Source of the DNA: Mycocentrospora acerina
Lineage: Eukaryota; Ascomycota; Dothideomycetes; Pleosporales
Length of the DNA: 64,000 nt
Reading direction: 5' to 3'
Assembly: GCA_022701365.1 (NCBI GenBank)
Contig: JAKUHH010000201.1
Span: forward strand, 1,178,001 to 1,242,000
A program made the translations under genes and the position numbers. The notes under the pieces were generated by a model. That model did no database searches, had not been told where the DNA came from, and saw only the letters and a program-made list of their open reading frames with translations. This document shows positions 1-11,458 of this stretch, piece by piece. How positions within the stretch are numbered: position 1 is the first letter of the stretch; every line of letters starts with the position of its first letter.

Positions 1-179
1 GAGACCATGTACATGAATCCCAGTGTTGGAATCAGTCTCAAGTCAACCTTGCGAATGATCCTCTTTTGCTCCGCTTCTGTGAAGTTTGTAATGCGAGAAT
101 CTTCGACGTCGGAGGCGTCAGAGACAAAGTCGATCTTCTCGACGTTGCCCTTCTCCTCGGCATAGGATAAGGTAGCCAT
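1..179 (-). CDS. MFS permease, allantoate/anion:cation symporter type (N-terminus only)
   Basis: Only the first 59 codons are in the window; the gene continues past the left edge. The ATG is at 179-177 on the minus strand. The visible part is an acidic cytosolic N-terminus followed by RKVDLRLIPTLGFMYMVS. This is the typical lead-in to the first membrane helix of fungal Dal5-like (ACS family) major facilitator transporters, where R-K-V-D-x-R-x-I-P is well conserved. Such proteins import allantoate, vitamins or organic anions across the plasma membrane, but the substrate cannot be told from this fragment. Another ACS subfamily is possible. Confidence 0.75.
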   Translation of the reverse strand, partial: MATLSYAEEKGNVEKIDFVSDASDVEDSRITNFTEAEQKRIIRKVDLRLIPTLGFMYMV

Positions 180-1888
180 GGTGATGGAGGCTATGAGACA
201 ACAGGAAGAGAAAAGGAGACCGTGAGGCGAGGTGTGAGAGGTGAGAATGGATGGGAATTCAATTGAATAGCTGGACAGGCAGGGCTCATATATGTTTTGC
301 TCTCTTACCCCAGATATCCTTAGCATATAGACCTGCGGCTTGGTTCCCCAGATTCCTATCCGACTTTGGACATTGGCTACCCCAGACTTCCGAAGGCCTT
401 GTTCGAAAGGGCAACGTCAACCGATGCTAAGATGGAATTCTTAACTCCCATAACACCGTTAGCCTGGAGGCGTACTGCAACAACGGCCTTGGCAATGTGG
501 TAGTCGCATGTTTTGGGCCCAAATACCAAAGCAGAGGGTCTTGGAGGAGGTTCTCGGTCCAATAGCTTCATGCATGAACACGTGCCAAGGTATCTAGTAA
601 GATCCAGCTCTTGTGCCCACCTGCTAACGTAGCGTGGGGCAACAGCCATTGAAGTCGAGACTCAACACGGAGGTCAGCCCGAACCACTCGTCAGTGGCGA
701 CTGAATTTTTCTGACGGGGCCATACAGCCAGGTCATTACTCACAGCCACCGCGTAACCAAACTTTCCGCGAAGCTAGATATTGCTTTTGTGGCCATATGC
801 AAAACCAGCCCTTCAGAACGTTTGCTCGCGACCATATTGTGCGCTTTAGGTCCCGTACAAACAAACGTTCGTTGTTAGAAGCCCGCGCCACGGAAAATAA
901 GCTTATTCGTAGCACAGGCACACGCTTGTCACCATGATGCGCGTTGGGATCTAGGGGCGGAATACCAAAGCCTAGTGAGTTACCCCGCGCGCCAATGGTC
1001 GATTAAGTTGGCAAACCTGGGGAAACTATCTTTGGTGGATGCTAGACTAAGTTCTTTCAAGACAGTTCTTAAGCCAAGTTTGCGGAAAGTTTTGGCGTTA
1101 TCAGGTCCAGAGCGACGCCATCGCGCCACGTGCGTGAATGCATTCAGCCAGCATAGGTTTAATGCACTGGATCGTGTAGTCCATCGCCGAAAATGACTGC
1201 CGGCGTTCTCAAAGCAGGCTGGCACGCGAACTAAGATGGGGTTGGAGAGTTGATGTAGTGTGTTGACTGCTGTGAATGCGTGAGGACCGTTGTCTTGGAC
1301 CATGGAAACGATCGGATATCCAAGGCACATGATCGCGCATTCCTTCCACATCGTGAGAATGGTCATGTCTCAATTCTACGATGGCATTTATGCCTCGGCA
1401 GGCTGAGCCATCTTTAGGGGAGTTTCTACACATGCCACAGAAGCGTTAGTGCACAATCTTGTTGTTGCAATCTTGGCCATCAACAACTCTGCATCATCCG
1501 CGCGAAAATATTGGCTCGATCTCAGATTTCTGCAGAATTTTAATCAGTAGAATCGGCAATCGAACCCTTGGTTGTCGATCCTAAAACGACAAATACTACG
1601 ATTCGCCTTGGGATGGATTGACATGTGGCCTACCCTGTAAGCACACAAGAGTGCACGATCCGACAGCACCATGGTACCCTCCCGCACTTGAGACAAGGTG
1701 ACCCAGAGGTCGGGCTCCATGGTCTACATGTGCCAATCCCGCCACCGCGGCACTTAAACTAGGTTCATGGAACGTACTACTTGCCAATCGGATAGCCCGA
1801 GCTTTTCGAAATAGTGGCATATATTGCTTTGTCCTCTGACGATTCAAGAGATTTTGTCCGAAAATCCCCGGCAAAATGTGTAGTGCAT

Positions 1889-2109
1889 CCCCCCCCCCNN
1901 NNNNNNNNNNNNNNNNNNNNNNNNNNNNNNNNNNNNNNNNNNNNNNNNNNNNNNNNNNNNNNNNNNNNNNNNNNNNNNNNNNNNNNNNNNNNNNNNNNNN
2001 NNNNNNNNNNNNNNNNNNNNNNNNNNNNNNNNNNNNNNNNNNNNNNNNNNNNNNNNNNNNNNNNNNNNNNNNNNNNNNNNNNNNNNNCCCCCCCCCCCCC
2101 CCCCCCCCC
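1889..2109. other. Assembly gap flanked by poly-C
   Basis: A run of N from 1899 to 2087 (189 bases) sits inside a homopolymer: 10 C on the left (1889-1898) and 22 C on the right (2088-2109). The real content is probably a long poly-C/poly-G tract, or a sequence the assembler could not cross. The stated gap length may be only an estimate. Confidence 0.95.
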
Positions 2110-4647
2110 ACAATTGATCGCAATTCTTTCCTTGTTTCCTCGTACGTTCCTGGACGTCGATCATCGATCGACGAACTCCTGCTTCCTCATCTCAAAGGAA
2201 CCCTGTAAAGCGCTCGAAGGCGATCCTGATTGTGAAGAAAAATCGGAATGATCGACGATCCCAGCTCTTTGGGCCCTTATTGGAAGCTGTTCCCATCTCT
2301 TTGAATATATCAAAATTACCTTGATATATATCACTACGGCCTCTTCGCAGTGATACTAACTATCGTTCATATATGAGACAGATCATACCAGGAAGAACAA
2401 GCTCTTCAAGGAAGATCATGTGAGTCTCGTCACAGACAACACCAGGTGTGTTGTGAAGCACACCACTTGATAGTAGAAACGAAACTTAGTTCAGTCTTGT
2501 GTTCAATCAATATCTAGTTTGTGTATGCCTCAGCGCGGCGAAATCCGTTGTGGACCAAAACGCCATGCTTCCGACGAATTAGAGCCAAATGAATCGAGTT
2601 TGATGCAGTCAACAAATCCGCACGAGTCGTGTTTCTCAAGAGAGCATATTTCTGTTACAGCTGCGCATCGGTGTGCATGTAAGATTGAGGCGCTCAAGAT
2701 CGTTCGATCAGGCGTATTGGGATGACACCCTATTGCGTAATTCAGAAAAGTACATCCAGGTGTATTGCAGCGGCCTGACGCAGTAAGAAAAATTGTTGAT
2801 AGGTTGAAGCAGAATGCCAAAAAAAACATTCCCGACTCAATTATCTAGCCTTCAGACGCTGCGAATGTATCGTCAAAAAAACCACGGGGACCGTCTCACG
2901 TCGCACTACTCGCAGAGCAATACTTCAAACCAGACTCAGTCTAGGAAAGTCTCACAATACTGCTGAGAGAGAAAGAGACTGTACGATCCATTGCTGCTGA
3001 CTCGAGGCTACATTATTAACATTCGACCTGGACATTTATTAGCCTCGCCCATCCTTCGGTTACCGACGATACTACACTTCAATTCCTGCCGTAAATCCCG
3101 AAAAGTTAGATCTGTTCTGTACGGCTCTGTTATACACCGGTGATATGAGAACACATCGTAGGCATCAGTTTTGGATACAGTGCGGTCTGCCCAGAGAGTG
3201 ACGAAATCCTCCGCATCATAAAGGTAAGATTGATTTTTCAGAGGTAAAGGAGTTAGGTGAAGCATGCGATATTTGTAGCGTATAGCAATAGGAAGTCAAA
3301 GGCAGAGAAAACACAAGGAAATCTGGATAGAACTCTTGACTCCATAAGTCAAAGTGCTTGGAGTTAGGGAGTCCTAACCCAAATTTCATGTAAAAGAATA
3401 TCATGTCACCTTCAATCGCTAGGTGTAAGTTTTCTTGGGGCATCTTCAACTTTTTTAAATGAAAGTCATGCTATACGAGTAAAGCTTTTCAAGGAATCTA
3501 TCTACGATTGTTGCGCAATTTAGGACTTAGTCATCGATACACACGCAACCAGTATTATACTTGAATCAATTCAAACTACGTCTCCACAGCTTTTGCAGCG
3601 CCATGCAGATCTATATAGGTAAATCATATACACGGTAGATATGCGTAGGTTGTCCACACGTAACATAAGACAGCGCAGTACACACGTTGCATCATCCATG
3701 CCAAAAAATACTGCTGGTCATACTCAATTCTGCCTCTCTAGACCGACTGAGTCAATATCTTTATCAGTAGCAAGCCGAGCCATTTCTTCATCCGCAGTAA
3801 AAGGGGTTGCCTATACTAGGACTTGTGTAACTATCCAGAATCCTTTTAATCCTCCCTGTTTTGCATTTCCATCATAGTTACTGGACAAAACTAAATACTC
3901 TTATTCAACTTCAAGTCAACTTCGTACTGAAGTAAGATCCTGCCTCTAACCATTTTGTCTTTTTACCACCTTTGCATGACAGTGCCATGGTGATGGGACG
4001 ATCAATCACTAACCAGAGCGCATGTGATATTTACTGATGCGCAGATTACTAACCTGTATTTTCGTCTCTCCGAAAGTGTTCATATCGTGTGACTATGTGA
4101 AGAGGCAGCTGCCGAGATATCAACAAGGAAAAATAATACCATTTTATGATTAATGTTGCTGAGCGCTTGTAATTGAACAGGCCATGGAGTAGTTTCTGTT
4201 GTACTGTGCATGTTCTTTTCTTTAAGTTTGCTTCGAGGTGTTCTCAGCATGGCAACTTGTCTTCCAAGCTCAATTGAGATACGCTTGGTGACATCATCCT
4301 CGGTTCACCGAGACCGTTTGATCCCTCGAGAATTTGCATCATCGCTAACCACCAGATCGATAGTGATATCCTGAACAAAGTTGAGAGAAGAAGAAAAAAA
4401 AACAAGTACAATAATGCTCCACCCTCAAGACTCTGTACGTTCAATCACCGCAACCGATGATACCGCAATCAAACCACCAGGCCGCAAAAAATCCACCGGA
4501 ATAAAGTTAAAAAGGTACCAGCCATCAAGTGCGGGCAGGGAGGGGGGGGGAGTGGTGGTGTCGCAAGCAGCCCCGCTCCTCACGTGCTCACAACCACCCA
4601 ACAACAACAAACACGCCCTACAATACACATGATTACCAACCGCGAGC

Positions 4648-4657
4648 ATATATAAAA
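4648..4657 (+). promoter_or_regulatory. TATA box of the NmrA-like gene
   Basis: The motif CATATATAAA lies about 85-90 bases before the ATG at 4741. It is followed by a pyrimidine-rich leader ending in CACAAAC just before the start. Position and sequence fit a fungal TATA element; this is inference from sequence only. Confidence 0.6.
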
Positions 4658-4740
4658 ACCCCTCAGGAAGACTATTTTATTTTAGATTTGTTTTCAATTC
4701 AAATCATCTCTCCGCTTTTCCCCTCCTCCACACCACAAAC

Positions 4741-5764
4741 ATGGCCGCTCCCACACCCCGAAAGGTTCTCGTCTTTGGCGCAACTGGCGTGATTGGGAAA
4801 TATATTATCCAGGAACTGCAGGCGGCGCAGTCGTCGTTTGAGAAGCTGGGGCTCTTTACGTCGCCCGCTACGGCGAGCGGGAAGTCGGAGGAGATTAATG
4901 CTTGGAGGGAAAAGGGCGTTGAAGTGATTGTTGGGGACGTCAATTCAGAGGAGGATGTCAAGAAAGCTTATGAGGGTATGTAATGTCCAGCTAAACCGAG
5001 AGAGAGAGAGAGAGATGGAGAGTCATAGTGAGATTTCTGACTTGTGTCTTTTAGGGTATGATACTGTTGTATCTGCATTGGGTCGCAATGCAATCCTGAC
5101 GCAGATCCCTCTGCTTAAACTTGCCTCTGCCTCTTCAACAATCCACTCCTTCTACCCGTCTGAATACGGCACGGATATCGAATATGCACCCTCTTCCGCA
5201 GTGGAGAAGCCACATCAGCTGAAGCTTCAGGTTCGCAAGTACATTCGTGAGAATGTGAAGGACCTGAAGGTTACATATCTAGTCACGGGCCCGTATTCGG
5301 ATCTCTACTTCCACGCCACCTCGGACGACCGGGTGGGAACCTTTAATGTAAAGGCGAAGCGGGCGACGCTTCTCGGCACAGGGCAGGAGAACGTGAGCTT
5401 CACCACGATGCGTGACGTGGGCCTTCTTCTTGTTGCGGCATTGAAGACGCCGACCGCAGAGGCAGAACGTATCCTCAAAGTGAACTCGTTCACTGTAAAG
5501 TCTGCGGATGTGCTCAAAGAGTTTGAGAAACAGACGGGTGCAAAGTGGGAGGTGCAGTACACACCACTTGAAGAATTGAAGAGGTTGGAAAAGGAAGCGT
5601 GGGAGCAAGATTCGGGGCTAAAGACTGCGTACACATTGCGGAGGATCTGGACAGAAGGGGGTACGTTGTACGAGAGTAGGGATAACGACAAGATTGGTGT
5701 GAGAGATGAGGATCTGGAAACAGTGGAGAGCCAGGTTAAGAAGATAATTGAGCAGAGTGGATAA
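4741..5764 (+). CDS. NmrA-like / isoflavone-reductase-like NAD(P)-binding oxidoreductase
   Basis: Two exons, 4741-4975 and 5055-5764, encode 314 aa; the intron has GTATGT at 4976 and TTTTAG ending at 5054. The N-terminus holds the dinucleotide-binding loop GATGVIGKYI (residues about 13-22) of an atypical short-chain dehydrogenase fold. A later SFYPSEYGTDI segment and the overall length fit the PCBER/isoflavone-reductase branch of the NmrA family. Members reduce small phenolic or other metabolites with NADPH, or act as redox sensors. The substrate cannot be predicted, because fungal members are mostly uncharacterised. It is convergent with dam1, whose stop lies about 280 bases downstream. Unspliced reading from 4928 would give a spurious N-terminus; the splice restores the E-G-Y-D-T-V junction expected for the fold. 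Confidence 0.88.
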
Positions 5765-6046
5765 GAGAGAGCGCCTTGAAAATGAAACCTGCCGCATATT
5801 TCCGCTGGGATTGATGATTTGACATGAAGCTGCTGAGGGGCATATGCGATCTTTGTTGCATGTTTCTCTATTCCAGATAGATAGCAGGGTACGCTATGCG
5901 CAAGCTCGAGTCTTGATAGATGATCTAACACCAGGTTCCGTTTCGAGTCGCTTTGGCCCCTATGCATCTGCTGTTGGAGCAGGCTTTGATAGAGGAGTGT
6001 TGTAGCTGTCGTAGGCATAAATTGTGTCAGTTTACCACTGTCCACA

Positions 6047-6795
6047 TTATCGCACTCCCCTCCCTCTTCCAGCGGCGCCCCTCGCGATGCCAGTTCCAGT
6101 CCCAGTTCCGGTCCCTCCTCTTGTTCCCCTTGTGGCTCCACCGCGCGTCGGGATACCTCCACCACGTCCACCCGCTCGTGGTATCCCACCTCTCCCTCTT
6201 GTGACGCTTGGTGTTTTGGAGGCCCGAGTTGGCGTCTGGGGTGGCTGCTGGAATTTTGATGCGGCTTTGTTGCTTGGTGGACAGTCGACAAAGGACGTGT
6301 CGGTAGTAAGAAATGTGGCGTCCATGTCATCTGGACCTTGAGAGCGATTGAGATTTGCGGCTGTAAGGTCGGCCTGGTGGTATTGGGCGCGTTTGAAGGA
6401 CTCGGGAACTGGGGCCTATCTGATATTAGCCGTGGCCATGTCATGTGCTGGAGCAGGACTCCTACCTCTGGAAAGTCGACGCAAAACGCATTCATGTTTA
6501 GGCCATATAGAAAGCCCGCGAAGCTCTCGGAGAAGCGGGCAAGGCTCTCGTGCATCAGCTGCAGCTGGACAAAGTTCTGCTCGAGGTCTGCCATGGCGTC
6601 GCTCAGCTCGGCGAATCCGTCTTGCAGATCAGCGAGCGGGTTCTGCGACGACGAGGCGCCGCGGCCGCGCTGGGCACTGTCGCGGAGGGAGTTGCGGGAC
6701 GACGGGCGCAGGGGTGTTGTAGGACGTAGGCCCGGCGACTTTGAGCGTGCGCGGCGGGAGGAGGGCGGCTCGTGGGTGGGCGTTGTGGAGGCCAT
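6047..6795 (-). CDS. dam1: DASH/Dam1 kinetochore complex subunit Dam1
   Basis: Two exons (6795-6466 and 6415-6047; 50-nt intron, GTAGGA to ATAG) give 232 aa. Residues about 54-110 form the conserved Dam1 core, with the run NPLADLQDGFAELSDAMADL and then SESFAGFLYGLNMNAFCVDFPE; after the splice it continues APVPESFKRAQ, as in other fungal Dam1 proteins. The DASH complex forms rings on microtubules and couples kinetochores to depolymerising ends in mitosis. The N-terminal 50 residues are Ser/Arg-Pro rich, typical of phosphorylated tails (Ipl1 targets in yeast). The C-terminal 60 residues are an unusual Gly/Arg/Thr-rich stretch. It is divergent from the Sec14-like gene. Confidence in the family is high. 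Confidence 0.9.
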
Positions 6796-6796
6796 T

Positions 6797-6911
6797 GTTG
6801 CTGTATTGTTGATGTGTTGTGGTGTATTATTGATGTGCTGTGGTGTATTGCTGGTGTATTATTGACGTGCTGGGGTGTGTTGTTGGTGTGGTGTATTATT
6901 GGAATGGTGTC
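6797..6911. repeat. Imperfect GTGTATTATTGATG tandem repeats
   Basis: Just upstream of the dam1 start lie several degenerate copies of a T/G-rich unit (TGTTGTGGTGTATTATTGATG-like, spacing about 20-40 bases). They occupy the proximal promoter or 5' leader of dam1. Confidence 0.6.
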
Positions 6912-7678
6912 ACGTATTCCTGGTGTTTATTTGGTGCGTGTTTGGCCCTGACCTGCGTGGGCCCTGCAGATGCATTGCGCACTGCCTGTGCCTGTGCCTG
7001 TGGCCGTCGAGGGAGGGGCAGCTAGCGCCAGCACCAAGGCGCATTATGACGACGGCGCACCATACCTGCCCTTGGTCCTCGAGACACGAGAACGGGTCGC
7101 TGCATCCTCTGCTTTGCGAAACTGTGCCTCTTGACCGCCCGCCCGCATCCCTCTCGCAGTGTCTGCGCAACTAGTTGTAGTCGACCCCAGGCGCATAATC
7201 CCCCCCCGCAGCGTGTGCCGTCCCGAACTATCCGAAAAGTCTCTACTACCAAGACGGCACGGTGCGCAGTCAACAGGCATATTGCGCACTCACTCGTCCG
7301 GTGCGTCGTCAGGCCGTCTTACACATGACCCTCCGCGCTCACGCCTTGAAGAGATTCGTACCAAAGACAACCTCCCCACCGCCCCACCACCGCCCATCCG
7401 CGCCTCTTGCTCACCACTCCCGACCACGTTTCACTACCCATAGTCCCGCGCGTGCCCCTGCTCACCACACATATAGAGGGCAGCATTGCGAGCAGAAGCC
7501 GGCAGCTTTTTCCTACAAGAAGAGCGGGTCTGGCCTTTGGACTGTAGCAATAGTTTTTGGTGTTGCCATTGGCAGTGCACTTCTCGTTCCCCTCGTCAGC
7601 CACCCAACCCTCCCCACAGACAAGCAAGCGCCCCTCGCCAAATTCGACATCGCAGACCTCACCGACTCATACCTCGTC

Positions 7679-9176
7679 ATGGCGCCAAACACCCCCGCCG
7701 GTCGACCGGGGACTCTCACAGCAGACGAAGAGGAGAAGCTGCGCCAGCTATGGGCAATCACAATCAAGGTTTTTGGCGTCGAAACAGCAGCCGAGGAAGG
7801 AAACCGTACAGAGACACCCGCGTCAATCGCCGCTAGCGAATCATCAGACAAGGATGTGAAGAAGGAGAAGAAAAAGAGCCGATTGAATGTATTCAAGCGT
7901 AACAAGGGCGAAAAGGGCGAACCCGATTCGACAGCTGCATCGGCAAGAAGCTCGACAGACATCCACTCAATTTCCCTGTCGTCCGAGGACGACAAGTTTG
8001 GCCAGAACCAGGAATACAGGGCCGCAATAGCCAATACTCCACCAGAGGAGCTACGGGGTGCCTTTTGGTCCATGGTCAAGCACGACCACCCCGATGCTCT
8101 GCTTCTTCGATTTTTGCGAGCCAGAAAGTGGGATGTGGAGAAGGCGCTTGTCATGATGATCTCGACCATGCACTGGCGATTAAAGGACATGCACGTCGAC
8201 GACGATATCATGCTGAACGGCGAACTGAGTGCAGTTGAGCAGACCACAAGTAGCGACGCCAAAGTCAAGAAGAATGCAGAGGACTTCTTGACACAACTAC
8301 GCATGGGCAAGAGTTACCTGCACGGCCTCGACAACGAAGGCAGACCCTTGTGTTTTGTCCGCGCACGCCTCCACAGAGCGGGCGACCAGACAGAAGAAAG
8401 CTTGGAAAGGTTTACAGTCTTCACTATTGAGACTGCGCGCATGACCCTCAGACCTCCCGTTGATACTGCTGTAAGTGTTTTTTTCTACCTTACACATCAC
8501 AAAGCAAGTTCAATTCTGACATGATGTATAGACTGTCGTCTTCGACCTTACCGATTTCTCCATGGCCAACATGGACTACGCACCCGTGAAATTCATGATC
8601 AAGTGCTTTGAGGCAAACTACCCAGAGTCACTCGGCACAGTGCTCGTATACAAAGCGCCGTGGGTTTTCAACGCTGTATGGAGCATCGTCCGCGGCTGGC
8701 TCGACCCCGTCGTAGCCTCCAAAGTCCACTTTGCGAAGAACATCGACGAGCTCCAAAAATTCATCCCCCGATCCCAAATACCAGCTGACTGCGGGGGCGA
8801 CGAGAAGTGGGAGTACGTATACCCGGAGCCCATACCCGGCGAAAATGACCGTATGAAGGACGAGGTAACTAAGCAAACGCTGCTGGGGCAGCGACAAAGC
8901 ATTATAGACAAGTACGAATCCACAGTAGTAGACTGGGTTCGCACAGGAAAAGACGCGCAGGACGCCGATGTGAGAAGACAAGAAAGAGACGTCATTGCCG
9001 AAGATCTCCGCAAAAACTACTGGCAGGTTGACCCCTATGTGCGCGCCCGCTCGCTGTACGACCGCATAGGCGTTCTCGGCGACGCAGGGAAGCTCGAATT
9101 CTACCCACAGCCTGCGGCACAAAAGGACATTGTCAAGCCCGCGGCGGTGGAGACAAGCACAGACGATCTGGACTGA
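7679..9176 (+). CDS. Sec14-like CRAL-TRIO phosphatidylinositol transfer protein (CSR1-like)
   Basis: Exons 7679-8470 and 8532-9176 (61-nt intron, GTAAGT to ATAG) encode 478 aa. Residues about 125-170 match the CRAL-TRIO N-terminal helices (ALLLRFLRARKWDVEKAL). Residues about 205-375 form the lipid-binding domain (GRPLCFVRARLH, TVVFDLTDFSMANMDYAPVKFM, NYPESLGTVLVYKAPWVF, IPADCGG). The order fits yeast Csr1/Sfh2, which exchanges phosphatidylinositol and other lipids between membranes. A Lys/Ser-rich linker (residues 55-105) separates the short N-terminus from the domain. I chose the ATG at 7679 because MAPNTPAGRPGTLTADEEEK matches the usual family start. The frame is, however, open back to 7262 and encodes a basic stretch plus a hydrophobic segment (see findings). 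The 3' end is convergent with the uS2m gene. Confidence 0.88.
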
Positions 9177-9249
9177 TATGGCGATTTCGTCAACCATTTT
9201 TTTTTTTAAAAAAAAAACTCCAATGTATCAACATGCACATTGGAAGAGG

Positions 9250-9285
9250 AGTAGCAGTAGCAGTAGCAGTAGCAGTAGCAGTAGG
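9250..9285. repeat. (AGTAGC)n microsatellite
   Basis: About six copies of the hexamer AGTAGC lie 3' of the Sec14-like gene, in probable 3' UTR. Confidence 0.85.
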
Positions 9286-9420
9286 AGTATTTTCCGCATG
9301 AATACATCCTCGCAGACAATGTCTGCGTCGCCAAAGGAGATGTGTAGGTAGGGCGATGCGACACGCATGCACGCATCGCAGATGGTCAATCAGTTAGTTA
9401 GTTAGCCAGGATAGATTAAT

Positions 9421-9450
9421 TCACACACACACATACACACACACACACGC
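9421..9450. repeat. (CA)n microsatellite
   Basis: A near-pure CA dinucleotide tract with one interruption, in the same convergent spacer. Confidence 0.85.
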
Positions 9451-9731
9451 ATAAAAAAGACTACCCTCTCTCCGTGACCGTAGGCACAATTCTCCTATCT
9501 TTCTTTCTCTCTCTCTTTCTCACCCAACACACGCACATGCACATGCACACACACACGCGATCTCGATTGCCTAGCAGGCACCATCACCGATCCCACGATG
9601 CACTAGCAAGCGATGTCCCAAACGGGCGATGCGATCCCTGTCCCGAGCACACGGCGTGACTTTTCCCCAGGGAAGGGGGGTGGGGGGAGAAAGACACGCA
9701 TGATCGAATCCGGAATATTTCCCGGGATACG

Positions 9732-9788
9732 GTGGAGAGGGAGAGAGAGAGAGCGAGTGAGTGAGTGAGCGAGTGAGTGAGTGAGTCG
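9732..9788. repeat. GA / GAGT simple repeat
   Basis: A purine-rich tract that begins as GA dinucleotides and passes into GAGT tetramers. Confidence 0.85.
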
Positions 9789-10138
9789 CGGGTGGTTTTC
9801 CTATTCGCTGATTGCCCATCTCCGATCTTGCTTATCGATCTAGGAGGGGGCTTTTTCGATCTGGTGGTGTTTATTGGGTGCGGGTGCGCTTGCAAAAACT
9901 TGTGCGGTGCCCAAACGTGCATGGTGTGCCGAGTGGGTGGTGTTAGTAGATGCTAGTGGATTTTTGGTTTGGTTTGGCTCGAGTTAATTGGGTGTTTTTT
10001 TTAAAAGGCCGTTGGAGTTGTGCATGCCCACCCCCACGGTGCAACGCCTTTTGTAAATGCTCTACATGATTGATATACAAAAGACTCCAAGACCATGCAT
10101 GATGCCATCACCACAGCTTGTGCCTATATCGGGTCTAT

Positions 10139-11458
10139 CTATGCAACGGCCTTGATGGTCCTTCCCTCCTTGATGCGGTGGCTTTCGTGGTTGTTCACCT
10201 CATCAAGCTTGGCAGCAAATTCATCTGTGTTCTCAAGACTTTTACTGTCGCGTGCCTTTCTTCCCGTCCCGGCACGCTCCACGGGAGCAATAGTGTCATC
10301 CTCTGCGCCGGGCATGATAAGACCCTTTGCTGGTCGGTAGGTGACCTCACCCCTGGAGGCGGCTGCAAGCCGTTGCTTCTGGCCAGCTTCGCCGGCTCGG
10401 CCCAATACACCGGCGATGACTTGGATGCAACGGAGACTATCAGAGTGTTTAGCATATATCAATGAAAAAAAAATTAAACATGGTGCATCTCACCTGTCGT
10501 CGTTTGCGGGAATGGGGTAGGTGACCCAAGTAGGGTCAGCATTCGTGTCAATGACACCAATTGTGGGAATGTTGTTCAATGCACACTCGTGGAGCAGCAC
10601 GTAGTTCTCCAACGGATTCATGCACACAACAAGGTCTGGCCGGAGTACAGATCTTTCGTAGAGCTGTTCCTCGAAACCAGGGACCTCTTCGTCCAGCTCG
10701 TTAACCACCTTGGTCTTGCATCGACCCAGAATCTGCTGGCCGTTGGTGATGCTCCCTGGTATCCAACGTTCGAACAGATGGTAGCCCTTTGCCAATTCAG
10801 CAGCGCGAGCCACAGCGCGGTCCTGCCCCTCACGAGTTCCAACAAACAAGACCATGCCGCCTCTTCTCGACACCTCCTGGACCACCTTTGCTGAACGTCT
10901 CAGATGGGCGGCCGTGACTTCAAGGGAGATGATGTGTACACCTTGTCGTATTCCATGGATGTAGCGGGCGTTTGCAGGGTTCCAGAGCGAGGTGACATGG
11001 CCTTGGTGGGCTTCAGAAGCCAGAAGCAGTTCGAGCGTCACATCGGCAGGTGAGGGCGGATTGTTGAGGAGAGTGTGGGGTTGGTAGTGTGGGCTGACAT
11101 CTGAGCCCAGCTTTCCCATCTGGCTCTCTGCGAGCCGTTAGAGGGGTGGATTGTGCGGTGGGTGGAGGGGGCGCTGTGGCTCACGCTGCTGCTTGTACAT
11201 GTGGTACTGCTCGGCGACGTTGTCTGCAAGCAACGGGGCATCAGCGGCGCGTGCTGGCTGCTGTGCTGCCGAGGCATTGGACTGCGTGTCTGCGGACGGG
11301 TTGGTGGAAAGAAATCGTCGCAGCGGTTGTGAGCTTCTGGCGAGCGCCCGCGGGCCTGTGAGACATGGTGAGCCGGGCACATTTACATGGCAAGGACGGC
11401 ATGTTGTACCAGTGCGCGCCGCAAAGTGCCGTACTATCATGGTGCTGGGGGACGCCAT
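10139..11458 (-). CDS. Mitochondrial small-subunit ribosomal protein uS2m (MRP4 / S2)
   Basis: Three exons (11458-11185, 11127-10494, 10436-10139) encode 401 aa. Introns are 57 nt (GTGAGC, branch CTAAC, GCAG) and 57 nt (GTGAGA to ATAG). Residues about 120-320 carry bacterial S2 signatures: LLLASEAHQGHVTSLWNP, YIHGIRQGVHIISLE, VLFVGTREGQDRAVARAAE, RPDLVVCMNPLEN, and IPTIGVIDTNADP. The N-terminus is Arg/Ser rich (FAARTGTTCRP, PLRRFLST) and looks like a mitochondrial presequence. The start at 11458 has an excellent context (ACCACCATGG); ATG 11440 is an alternative. The C-terminal 95 residues are a charged fungal extension ending REGRTIKAVA. It functions in the mitoribosome small subunit. It is transcribed divergently from wc-1 across 766 bases. 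Confidence 0.9.

Larger units (their letters stand above)
180..4740. other. Gene-poor stretch with an assembly gap
   Basis: No gene can be supported across these 4.5 kb. It holds the N gap (1899-2087), several short open frames without family features, and a pair of overlapping minus-strand frames at 3008-3449 that might be a decayed gene (see findings). Base composition drops towards AT between about 2.3 and 4.4 kb. The last 100 bases carry the promoter of the oxidoreductase gene that follows. Confidence 0.6.
9177..10138. other. Convergent intergenic spacer rich in microsatellites
   Basis: This is 960 bases between the Sec14-like gene and the uS2m gene, which face each other. It contains a T/A tract, AGT-AGC triplets (9250-9285), CA repeats (9421-9450), a CT-rich tract around 9500-9520 and GA/GAGT repeats (9732-9788). 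No gene-like frame is supported. Confidence 0.7.

Noticed and set aside
1596..2251. Long open frames across the N gap on both strands
   Set aside because: They are open only because N codons cannot contain stops, and they are flanked by poly-Pro or poly-Gly from the C/G tract.
5305..6795. Single 496-aa minus-strand frame covering dam1 and the oxidoreductase gene
   Set aside because: Only its first 110 codons are coding (Dam1 exon 1). The rest reads through the dam1 intron and antisense to the oxidoreductase; the splice gives a proper Dam1 C-terminus.
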